DNA of 10,053 nucleotides, taken from NCBI GenBank assembly GCA_025361685.1, contig JANYKE010000160.1:1-10053 (forward strand). Direction: 5' to 3'. Position numbers and translations under genes: made by a program. Source of the stretch: Eubacteriales bacterium (GTDB lineage: Bacteria > Bacillota > Clostridia > JANYKE01). Position 1 is the first letter of the stretch. Every line of letters starts with the position of its first letter. The notes beneath the pieces were generated by a model. It was given only the letters and a program-made list of their open reading frames with translations. It had not been told where the DNA came from and did not search any database. This document shows positions 1 through 6,472 of this stretch, one piece after another.

Positions 1-315
1 TTGTTGCAGCTGTTGTTGTTGCTGTAATTTTCGCGTTTGATATAATTTGAGATGTTTGTGCAAATTAATTTCAAAAAAATCAAAATAAACTTTATCGCAA
101 AATTGTTCCTTAAAAAAAATCGTTTTGTTATAAGCAGCAAACTCACGAGTATTTTTTTTCATCCACAACGGTGCCTCAATATCCAGCTTTTTGCAAATCT
201 CGAGAAACATTTCTTCGAGACAATCTCTAAAAGACTCTCCTTCGGCATGTGAACGCTCAACTTTTTCTTCTTTTATAATCATAGAATTCTTAACAATTTT
301 TCCCCAGATTTTCAT
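1..315 (-). CDS. Hypothetical protein, C-terminus beyond the left edge (105 residues visible)
   Basis: I do not recognise this family. The ATG at 315 overlaps the stop of the preceding 67-residue gene (ATGA, 312-315). An AAGGACGAGGAAG stretch just upstream supplies a ribosome site, so it is the last visible cistron of the Ehr-like operon and probably translationally coupled. The reading frame stays open to base 1. The first 90 or so residues look like a folded, soluble, mixed-charge domain with no signal peptide or membrane segment. A Leu-Trp-Met-Lys-Lys-Asn-Thr-Arg-Glu-Phe stretch lies near residue 51. The visible end is a polar tail that becomes glutamine-rich (QQQQQLQQ) and is cut by the edge. 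It shows no CxxCxxC ferredoxin motif and no NuoC-like motif, so it does not obviously supply a missing complex subunit. Its role is unknown. Confidence 0.75.
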   Translation of the reverse strand, partial: MKIWGKIVKNSMIIKEEKVERSHAEGESFRDCLEEMFLEICKKLDIEAPLWMKKNTREFAAYNKTIFFKEQFCDKVYFDFFEINLHKHLKLYQTRKLQQQQQLQQ

Positions 316-515
316 TCTTCCTCGTCCTTATTTCGATTTATGTAAAGCTCCTCAATCAGGCTCTTCTCATTCTTATCTTTCTTAGCATTTCTTCTATCTT
401 CAAGTTTATCTTGTAGCAAAATCAGATCCTCGTCCACCTTGTCAGAAAAATATATTTTGCTGTTCTTGCCGCTAAAAAAAGTGTTCTTTATTGCCAACTT
501 AGCTAAATAATTCAT
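312..515 (-). CDS. Small hypothetical protein, 67 residues, in the Ehr-like operon
   Basis: Function is not recognised. The gene is supported by a strong TAGGAGG ribosome site whose TAG is the stop codon of the large-subunit gene upstream. The gap between the two genes is 9 bases, and the next gene overlaps by ATGA. The protein has a short N-terminal part (MNYLAKLAIKNTFFSGKN) followed by a very charged region rich in Lys, Glu and Asp, predicted helical and perhaps coiled-coil, ending in a run of acidic residues. It has no cysteines, so it cannot be a ferredoxin-type subunit. It occupies a place where Ech-type operons often encode a ferredoxin-like (EchF) subunit, but shares nothing visible with that family. 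It could be an assembly or accessory protein of the complex; that is inferred only from position. Confidence 0.75.
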   Translation of the reverse strand: MNYLAKLAIKNTFFSGKNSKIYFSDKVDEDLILLQDKLEDRRNAKKDKNEKSLIEELYINRNKDEEE

Positions 516-524
516 ATCATCCTC

Positions 525-1577
525 CTAAATCCAATCTACGCCAAAATCGCAATAGTTAAATGTTGCCATGATTACAGGCATGTCATAAAAGTCACTTCCA
601 AGCAATACACCCGTCATCGCCTTTAACATCTGTTTCTTCTGGGTAATCAATTCAAATCTGTTAATTCTGCTGTCTACCCCGAGCCCCACAATTGTCTTTG
701 CCTGACCCTCGGGCTGCTCATAAATATACTCGCCCGCACCTGCTCTGTTAATTTTAGCAATCTTTACTTCTTCTGGAGCGCCAATTGACTCAACAAGTTC
801 AGCAATAATGTTTATTGATTGGGAAATCTCGTGCACACGAACCAAAGTTCTCGCGTAACAATCCCCATCGTTATATTTTATTATCGTAAATTCAGGAAAA
901 TATTCTTTGTATCTCTCAGCTCTTTTATCTTCGGAAATATTTGATGCCTTAGCAACCGGTCCCGTAAGTCCAAGAATTCGGGCATTGCTTTCTTCAAGCA
1001 CTCCAACATTTTTCAAAACACTTTTGATTGCCTTGTCATATGAAAACACTTCAATTATTCCCTCAAAATATTCATCAATATTATGTATGGTTGAAGCTAT
1101 CAGTCTCAAAATATTTCTGTTGTATTTTTTTATTCCGCCAACAAGATTGAAATCAATTACAACTCGATTCCCAAATGACTCAAAATATAACTTGGCAATT
1201 TTTTCTCTTTGTCGTAGCAATTCGCCATACAGAATGCCCAGATTCATAGCTCTTGCAATGTTTGAAAGAACAAGCAAATGACTGTTGATTCTCTCAAGCT
1301 CATCAAAAATTATTCTTAGCTTTTCAACCTTGTCCGAAATTCCAATTTGTGAAATCTCCTCAAGAATTTTACAATATGCCTCAGAATTGCAGATTGCGCT
1401 TGAAATTCCGGAAAATTTTAATTTTCTTAACACTTCATCAATTTGCTTAGGTTCTTCATTGCCGATATGCGCCATGACATCAAGCATTGTTATTTCTGCT
1501 TCGGAAATATCATTGGCCGGATCAAGTTCAACTTCACCTGTAAATGGAAGCCCAATACGAAAATCGCGAATTCTCAT
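525..1577 (-). CDS. NuoD/EchE-like large subunit lacking the NiFe ligands (Ehr-type)
   Basis: This 350-residue protein belongs to the NiFe-hydrogenase large subunit / NADH-quinone oxidoreductase 49-kDa family. Recognisable family blocks are DELERINSHLLVLSN (92-106), GLTGPVAKASNISEDKR (203-219), YARTLVRVHEI (241-251) and EQPEGQAKT (287-295). The metal-site motifs are degenerate. The N-terminal RxCGxC is read as KFSGIS (54-59), with both cysteines replaced by serine. The C-terminal DPCxxC reads NYCDFG (341-346), keeping only Cys343. The C-terminal extension seen in maturase-cleaved hydrogenases is absent; the protein stops seven residues after that cysteine. It should not bind NiFe or make hydrogen. 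In related Ehr complexes and in complex I this subunit packs on the small subunit near the membrane. ATG 1577 follows a GAGGTG site and overlaps the stop of the small-subunit gene (ATGA), which fixes the start. Confidence 0.88.
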   Translation of the reverse strand: MRIRDFRIGLPFTGEVELDPANDISEAEITMLDVMAHIGNEEPKQIDEVLRKLKFSGISSAICNSEAYCKILEEISQIGISDKVEKLRIIFDELERINSHLLVLSNIARAMNLGILYGELLRQREKIAKLYFESFGNRVVIDFNLVGGIKKYNRNILRLIASTIHNIDEYFEGIIEVFSYDKAIKSVLKNVGVLEESNARILGLTGPVAKASNISEDKRAERYKEYFPEFTIIKYNDGDCYARTLVRVHEISQSINIIAELVESIGAPEEVKIAKINRAGAGEYIYEQPEGQAKTIVGLGVDSRINRFELITQKKQMLKAMTGVLLGSDFYDMPVIMATFNYCDFGVDWI

Positions 1578-1939
1578 TTCAGTTCACCTCTGCTATTTTC
1601 CATGCTAATTACAGCTTTAATTATTTCTTCCGGGTTTGGCGGACACCCTTCAATGTGTCCTGACGTATTCATATAATCGTTCAATGAAAGTGCACACTCA
1701 CCTACCGAAAATACTGCTGCCGGTTTCCGCATGCCGCTTGCAACTTTTCTAATGTTAAGAAAATTGTTCTGTGTAACTGTCCCTGTGACAACAAGCACAT
1801 CAGCCTTGACAGGATTAATTACGTATTTTATTCCGAAATTTTCGGCACCGTATACTGAACATTCTGACTGAAGCAGTTCCGAATAGCATCCGTTACAGCC
1901 TCCGCAGTTGAATATTGTTATCCAAATTGATCTAGGCAT
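1574..1939 (-). CDS. NuoB/EchC-like iron-sulfur small subunit
   Basis: This 121-residue protein is of the 20-kDa / hydrogenase small subunit family, which carries the proximal [4Fe-4S] cluster (N2 in complex I) and touches the large subunit. All four expected cysteines are present: CNGC (Cys15 and Cys18), Cys82 in GECA and Cys99 in GCPP. The CxxC spacing is hydrogenase-like and unlike the tandem CC of complex I. An additional Cys12 precedes the motif. Other family signs are FGIKYV, ADVLVVTGTVT and EGCPPNPEEII. A longer reading from a TTG at 1951 is possible, but that segment contains the GGAGGA ribosome site five bases before ATG 1939, so ATG 1939 (MPRSIW) is chosen. The protein is close to the minimal size for the family. 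No NuoC/EchD gene separates it from the large subunit, unlike classical Ech operons. Confidence 0.9.
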   Translation of the reverse strand: MPRSIWITIFNCGGCNGCYSELLQSECSVYGAENFGIKYVINPVKADVLVVTGTVTQNNFLNIRKVASGMRKPAAVFSVGECALSLNDYMNTSGHIEGCPPNPEEIIKAVISMENSRGELK

Positions 1940-1969
1940 CTTGTCCTCCAATTCCCGCCATACAACTTA

Positions 1970-2824
1970 TTATCTAATGGACAGCCAAACTACATTTGTT
2001 ATTGAAAGCAAAAACATGATAAGTGGCACTGCCCAATAGATAAATTGATATCTAAGTTTTACAAAAATCGCCTCAAAAAATATCTGTGCAATTAGCACGC
2101 ATACTCCGAGCAGTATTCCCATCCACAATGTGCGTGCAATAAACAATATAATAAATGCATATAGCGCCGCAATATTGATCCATCTTGTAAGATTGACCAC
2201 GGCAAAGCTCTTGCATCCAAGTTCGCCGATGAGTCCGCCACACATGTCAACCTTCCCTGCATCGTATGTCATTACCGAATCAAATGGCGGCTTGCCTTGG
2301 TAAATCATTATTGTCATAATCATCGTAATGAACAGAAATGGCAATTTTAAAATTGTATTACCCGGGTAGTATAAAATGTCCTGAATCGAAGAGCCTCCGG
2401 TGAGTAAATAAACCGATATCCCGTAAATCAGCATTGATGGGAATGTCGCCAAAATTGAAAACAAAAGTCTTTTGGCTGACAATTTTGTAAAAACATTTTT
2501 TGAATTAATCCCGAAAAGAATTAGGAAAATCCATGACATCATTATCATTAACATCACCAGAAAAATATCCTGCTTGAATCCAATAAATATTATTGCGGCA
2601 ACCGAAAAAATGAAATGTCCTGCAATGTAAGGAATCTTAGCAGAATTTTTTGTCGGTGTTTTTTTTGCAATCAATTTGAAGAAGTCAATAAATGGCTGCA
2701 ACAGAGATGCCTTACCCATTCCTTTCATACTCGCTGAAATAAAACCATCTATTCCTACCAACAATCCGCCTATAATCGGAGACAGTATCATAAATATTAC
2801 CCATACAGAAAAACTTTCCATCAT
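1970..2824 (-). CDS. NuoH/EchB-like membrane subunit
   Basis: This 284-residue, very hydrophobic protein has about eight predicted membrane segments. It resembles the NuoH/EchB/HyfC subunit that joins the peripheral arm to the membrane arm. The first loop, GIDGFISASMKGMGKASLLQPFIDFFKLIAKK (24-55), aligns with the family signature GxdRxxtARxQgRxGPpxLQPxxDxxKL. The block PPFDSVMTYD (179-188) matches the PFD loop, and FVKLRYQFIYWAVPLI (254-269) matches the last conserved segment. Several acidic residues normal in relatives are missing: the REM and EP glutamates read KRLL and TFPS (118-130), and the PFDxxEaexE glutamates are gone. The usual RxGP reads GMGK. Two adjacent ATGs (2824, 2821) both follow a GGGGG ribosome-site-like run; the first is listed. 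It lies 22 bases after the NuoL-like gene. Confidence 0.87.
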   Translation of the reverse strand: MMESFSVWVIFMILSPIIGGLLVGIDGFISASMKGMGKASLLQPFIDFFKLIAKKTPTKNSAKIPYIAGHFIFSVAAIIFIGFKQDIFLVMLMIMMSWIFLILFGINSKNVFTKLSAKRLLFSILATFPSMLIYGISVYLLTGGSSIQDILYYPGNTILKLPFLFITMIMTIMIYQGKPPFDSVMTYDAGKVDMCGGLIGELGCKSFAVVNLTRWINIAALYAFIILFIARTLWMGILLGVCVLIAQIFFEAIFVKLRYQFIYWAVPLIMFLLSITNVVWLSIR

Positions 2825-2846
2825 CTATACCCCCGTTGGCAAAATT

Positions 2847-4493
2847 CTAAAGCAAGATTCCAAATAAAAGCGATAATATTACAAACGCACAAATGTTAAT
2901 TGCAATTATCATTTTATTCTTTGTCAAACTGCGTAGATTATTAAGTCCAAGATAATATGCTGTCGCAGCAATATTTTCTTTCGGATTGTCTTTATAACCA
3001 ACAACGTCTTTGTAATCAATTGTCATTAGATTAATCATATAAATAATTTGGAATACACATCCCGGTATTACCAAAATGTAGAAGAATGGTGACGGCAAAA
3101 ATAATTTCATTACAAAAATAACTTGAAATACACACAGTGCAATAAATGTAACTGTTTTTAAACTATGTGATAGGTCAGCGCCTCTTTTTGAAAAATCCGC
3201 TTTTTCGGAAATAAATATAAATAGTGCAATAAAAATATTGTATATGAGAAGCAAAAGTACACTCCAAAACATAAATTCTTTACGCAGATATACAACGGAA
3301 AATGTAAGCGAGATGTTGGCCATGACAATGTACGTATATGTTTCGCTGACCTTATTTGAAATCAACATCAGTATAGAGCACCCCAAGAATAACCCTGCGG
3401 CACAGGCGGCAATTAACTGTGATTCAAGTGAACCGATGTTGTAATATGCAAGTTTAGTGAAAAAATATATCATAGGTATGCTGACCAGAATAAGCATGTA
3501 CACTCTGGTTCTGGCAATCAAACTTTCGATGACATAAATATCATCTTTCCTCAAACTCTCCGCACCAAACCTTATTGGCAGAAGTCCATTTCTAATAAAT
3601 GCTGCAAGAACAAATATACAAATAGCAATCTTTATCATATTATTGTCAATATTAATGCCAATATTCCATATCTCTACGCTCTGTGTATTTAAAAAAACCA
3701 AAAACAGTGCAATAATGAACAATGTACTTCCGAATTGCTGCGTCATAAGAAATTTTGATGAAAACGGCTCGCGCTTTTCTGATGCTGATTCAGTTCGAAC
3801 TCTGAGTTTTAACTTTGTGCGAACCTTTTCCTTAAGTTCTTCCTTCAAAGTTGTCTGCGCTTCAATCTGAATGTAGATATTATATGCTGCAAATATCATT
3901 AACTGCCAAAAACACAGCATCCATAATGCGTTTTGAATGACAAGCAGACCTAAAGCCCCTCCTGTAATAAGGAAAATCATCGGTACCTGCATTTCTTTTT
4001 CTTCTCCGCCGGAAACTCTTGCAATTGAAATACCGGTAATTCTTTTGCCAATGCCGACAACAGCAAAAGCAGCGAAAATAATAAGCAGTAACATAAATAT
4101 TGAATTTGAAAGGTTAACATTAAATAGTGCCCCGGCATTTACCTGCTTTCCGAAAACGCCTATTTCGATCAAGCACAATAACGCAATCTGTGCAACAGCC
4201 AAAATAACTACCGACACTTTCTTTATCCTGAAACCAATTACAATAAATATAATTGAAAAAACAATGTTAAATGTTTTGATAAACCAGCCGGTTATAAAAA
4301 AAACATCCCCTTCGCTAACAGAGAGTCCTCCCCAAAAAAATGATGCTCTGATAAATACCAATGAAAGTATTCCCAGTGTTACAAATGCTAAAAATGCAAT
4401 CAGTTTTCTTAATGCGCTTGATTTAAAAACAACTGTGAGTGCTGCTGCAATAAGTGGAATCACAAGTAACAAATATATCAACTTTTCTTCCAT
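2847..4493 (-). CDS. NuoL/NuoN/EchA-like membrane subunit (antiporter family), divergent
   Basis: This 548-residue polytopic protein (roughly 13-15 membrane segments) heads an operon whose next genes are NuoH-, NuoB- and NuoD-like. That places it as the Mrp-antiporter-type subunit (EchA/HyfB/NuoL). Sequence similarity is weak but traceable. MLCFWQLMIFAAYNIYI (192-208) corresponds to the FxxWExMxLxSYxLI segment, with the key glutamate replaced by Gln197. LAAFIRNGLLPIRFGAESL (297-315) corresponds to the GKSAQxPLHxWLPDA segment, with Arg301 where lysine is usual and the histidine absent. A charged cytosolic or loop insert rich in Lys, Arg and Glu (about 211-246) interrupts the core. A longer reading from ATG 4529 is open, but ATG 4493 is preferred because AGGATGAT precedes it and MEEKLIYLLL is a normal membrane-protein start. 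No clear long C-terminal amphipathic helix as in NuoL was seen. Confidence 0.82.
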   Translation of the reverse strand: MEEKLIYLLLVIPLIAAALTVVFKSSALRKLIAFLAFVTLGILSLVFIRASFFWGGLSVSEGDVFFITGWFIKTFNIVFSIIFIVIGFRIKKVSVVILAVAQIALLCLIEIGVFGKQVNAGALFNVNLSNSIFMLLLIIFAAFAVVGIGKRITGISIARVSGGEEKEMQVPMIFLITGGALGLLVIQNALWMLCFWQLMIFAAYNIYIQIEAQTTLKEELKEKVRTKLKLRVRTESASEKREPFSSKFLMTQQFGSTLFIIALFLVFLNTQSVEIWNIGINIDNNMIKIAICIFVLAAFIRNGLLPIRFGAESLRKDDIYVIESLIARTRVYMLILVSIPMIYFFTKLAYYNIGSLESQLIAACAAGLFLGCSILMLISNKVSETYTYIVMANISLTFSVVYLRKEFMFWSVLLLLIYNIFIALFIFISEKADFSKRGADLSHSLKTVTFIALCVFQVIFVMKLFLPSPFFYILVIPGCVFQIIYMINLMTIDYKDVVGYKDNPKENIAATAYYLGLNNLRSLTKNKMIIAINICAFVILSLLFGILL

Positions 4494-4505
4494 TATAATC
4501 ATCCT

Positions 4506-4550
4506 AATCGGGGTTGCTTTTTTCCGCATTGAACACGAATAAACCCGATT
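4506..4550. repeat. Inverted repeat AATCGGG / CCCGATT around the operon start
   Basis: AATCGGG (4506-4512) and CCCGATT (4544-4550) are exact reverse complements, extendable with one bulged base to GTT/AA on the inside. They flank 31 bases between the predicted transcription start and the ribosome site of the NuoL-like gene. The outer part of the distal arm may lie just upstream of the transcription start. It could therefore be a DNA operator, a short leader hairpin, or chance. No regulator is identified. Confidence 0.35.
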
Positions 4551-4552
4551 TC

Positions 4553-4581
4553 ATAATATCACACATGACCATAGCCGTCAA
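4553..4581 (-). promoter_or_regulatory. Promoter of the Ehr-like operon
   Basis: On the minus strand a TTGACG -35 box (4576-4581) is separated by 17 bases from a TATTAT -10 box (4553-4558), with a TGA extended -10 in front. This matches a housekeeping sigma-factor promoter closely. The predicted transcript starts near 4546, giving a leader of about 50 bases to ATG 4493. Its -35 box lies only 13 bases from the -35 of the divergent ligase promoter. Confidence 0.75.
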
Positions 4582-4594
4582 CGAAGAAAAACGA

Positions 4595-4623
4595 TTGCAA
4601 TAATTTGATACACTTGGTATAAT
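4595..4623 (+). promoter_or_regulatory. Promoter of the AMP-forming ligase gene
   Basis: A TTGCAA -35 box (4595-4600), a 17-base spacer and a perfect TATAAT -10 box (4618-4623) with a TGG extended -10 form a strong housekeeping promoter. The predicted start is near 4630. A leader of about 40 bases leads to the AAAGGAGG ribosome site at 4654-4661. Confidence 0.8.
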
Positions 4624-4669
4624 TACACCAATAATCAGTTTCGTCAATTATATAAAGGAGGCTCTTCTT

Positions 4670-6397
4670 ATGAAAAACATTCCGTTATATGAAGTAAGGG
4701 AAATCAAAAATATAAAGGATATGCTTGAATCGAGTGCAAGTATATACAAGGATAGGGCGGCGTTTTTATCCAAGAAAACATTGAATGATCCTTATCAAGA
4801 AATTTCATACAACCAATTTTTTACTGATGTAAATGCTTTCGGGACTGCTCTCATCAGCTTCGGGTATAAAGGACGTAATATTGTTGTCATAGGCGAAAAT
4901 CGCTATGAGTGGTCTGTGTCATATCTTGCAGTATTGAATGGCACCGGAATAGTCGTTCCTCTAGACAAGGAACTTCCCGCAAACGAAATCTCTAACCTTA
5001 TTAATCGCTCTGAAGCAGCATGTGTTATTTTTTCTCCGACAATTGCTGACAAAATTTTGCCAATAGTCGGCGAAGTTCCGACTGTTAAGCAATTTATTTG
5101 TATGGAGAAACCTGAAACCGGTGAACTTAAAGATATTGATCTTCCCGGTGGATTTTTGAATTTCTATGATATTTTAGATAAGGGCCGCGCTTTGGTTGAA
5201 AGCGGTGACAAATCATTTATTGATGCGCAAATAGACAGCGAGGCTTTGTGCACTTTACTCTTCACATCTGGAACTACCGATAAGTCAAAGTGCGTTATGC
5301 TTTCGCATCGCAATCTTACCGTTAACCTTATGGCAATGTGCTCAATGCTGTTGATTGTTCCAAATGATATTTTCCTTTCGATCCTTCCGATACATCACAC
5401 TTATGAATGTACATGCGGATTCCTCTGCCCGATATATCGTGGCTCGACAATTGCATACTGCGATGGTCTTCGGCATATTCCAAAAAATATGGTTGAGTCT
5501 AAGGCAACAATGGTTCTTGGTGTTCCACTGGTGTTTGAAATGTTTTACAAGCGCATATGGGCTGCCATCGAGCAAAAAGGTCTTGCCAAAAAAGTGCGCC
5601 TTGCAATAAATATTAATAGTATTACAAAAAAGGTTGGCATGGATCTTTCAAGAAAACTTTTTAAGGACATACACAATAATTTTGGTGGCAATGTAAAAAT
5701 GTTCATCAGCGGTGCCGCCGGAATAGACCCATTAATTGCAAAAGGATTTAACGACTTGGGAATAAAACTCGTTCAAGGATATGGACTAACCGAATGTTCG
5801 CCGATTGTTGCACTTAATAGAGATTGTGATTTTAAGTATGATGCCGTCGGCCTTCCTCTGCCTGGTCTTGAAGTTAAAATTTTTGAGAAAAGTCCTGACG
5901 GAATCGGTGAAATTATTGTAAAGGGTGGCAATGTCATGATGGGATATCTTGGCAATCCGGAGGCCAATTCCTCAGTTCTAAAGGATGGCTGGTTCTACAC
6001 CGGTGATCTGGGTTTTATCGATAAGGATGGTTTTGTTCACATTTCCGGAAGGAAGAAGAATGTTATTATCACAAAAAACGGTAAGAATGTTTATCCTGAA
6101 GAGCTTGAGGAACTACTTCAGAGAAGTGACTATGTCAAGGAAGCTGTTGTAATAGGTGTTGACAGCGATACTGATGCTGATACAGTTATCACCGCAATCA
6201 TTGTTCCTGACTATGAAAAATTTGACGAAGGTTTTCCGGGCACAGTTTCACCCGAACTTATTTCCGATACTATGCAGGATTTAATTAAGGATGTTAATAG
6301 CCGCATGACTCTTTACAAATATATTAGAGACTTCAAGATACGTGAAGAAGAGTTTGACAAGACAACCACCAAAAAAATTAAGCGTCACCTAATTTAA
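4670..6397 (+). CDS. Long-chain fatty acid-CoA ligase-like AMP-forming enzyme
   Basis: This 575-residue protein is of the ANL (acyl-CoA synthetase) superfamily. It is likely to activate a carboxylic acid with ATP to an acyl-adenylate and transfer it to CoA. The P-loop FTSGTTDKSKCVMLSH is at 198-213, GYGLTEC at 370-376, WFYTGDLG at 441-448 with the nucleotide-binding Asp446, and GRKKNVI at 460-466 with Arg461 near the domain hinge. The C-terminal TTTKKIKR (565-572) places Lys569 at the catalytic lysine position. Length is normal for the shorter bacterial FadD-like forms, and no membrane segment is seen. The P-loop departs from the common GTTGxPKGVM at three places (Asp204, Ser206, Cys208), a variation I associate with clostridial members. 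Start ATG 4670 follows AAAGGAGG at eight bases. It is a single-gene unit with its own promoter and terminator. Fatty acid is the default substrate guess; the real acyl group is unknown. Confidence 0.9.
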   Translation: MKNIPLYEVREIKNIKDMLESSASIYKDRAAFLSKKTLNDPYQEISYNQFFTDVNAFGTALISFGYKGRNIVVIGENRYEWSVSYLAVLNGTGIVVPLDKELPANEISNLINRSEAACVIFSPTIADKILPIVGEVPTVKQFICMEKPETGELKDIDLPGGFLNFYDILDKGRALVESGDKSFIDAQIDSEALCTLLFTSGTTDKSKCVMLSHRNLTVNLMAMCSMLLIVPNDIFLSILPIHHTYECTCGFLCPIYRGSTIAYCDGLRHIPKNMVESKATMVLGVPLVFEMFYKRIWAAIEQKGLAKKVRLAININSITKKVGMDLSRKLFKDIHNNFGGNVKMFISGAAGIDPLIAKGFNDLGIKLVQGYGLTECSPIVALNRDCDFKYDAVGLPLPGLEVKIFEKSPDGIGEIIVKGGNVMMGYLGNPEANSSVLKDGWFYTGDLGFIDKDGFVHISGRKKNVIITKNGKNVYPEELEELLQRSDYVKEAVVIGVDSDTDADTVITAIIVPDYEKFDEGFPGTVSPELISDTMQDLIKDVNSRMTLYKYIRDFKIREEEFDKTTTKKIKRHLI

Positions 6398-6409
6398 TGC
6401 AGTGAATGA

Positions 6410-6450
6410 AAAAAGCACTCTTCTGAATAATATTCAGAAGAGTGCTTTTT
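6410..6450. terminator. Bidirectional intrinsic terminator
   Basis: Two perfectly complementary 20-base arms (6410-6429 and 6431-6450) surround one central base, so the real loop is a few bases of the AATAATATT centre. The stem core is GCACTCTTCTGAAT, flanked by A-tracts on one side and T-tracts on the other. This gives a U-run on either transcript. It closes the plus-strand ligase gene (stop 6397) and the minus-strand hom operon (stop 6473). Confidence 0.93.
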
Positions 6451-6472
6451 GTTGTTCTTAACATCTTGCATA

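Noticed and set aside
1..24. CAG/CAA run as a tandem DNA repeat or CRISPR-like element
   Set aside because: It is short, in frame, and explained as glutamine codons of the partial gene.
525..1577. Annotation as an active Ech NiFe hydrogenase large subunit
   Set aside because: Three of four metal-ligand cysteines are missing.
907..1676. Plus-strand open frames opposite the large- and small-subunit genes
   Set aside because: They lie wholly inside well-supported minus-strand genes and lack ribosome sites and recognisable products.
1574..1951. Longer small-subunit start at TTG 1951
   Set aside because: The extra codons contain the GGAGGA ribosome site for ATG 1939, which has ideal spacing.
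3937..4542. Open frame of about 200 codons on the plus strand opposite the NuoL-like gene
   Set aside because: It is the antisense of hydrophobic membrane-segment codons, has no ribosome site, and gives a Ser/Thr/Ile/Pro-rich product with no family features.
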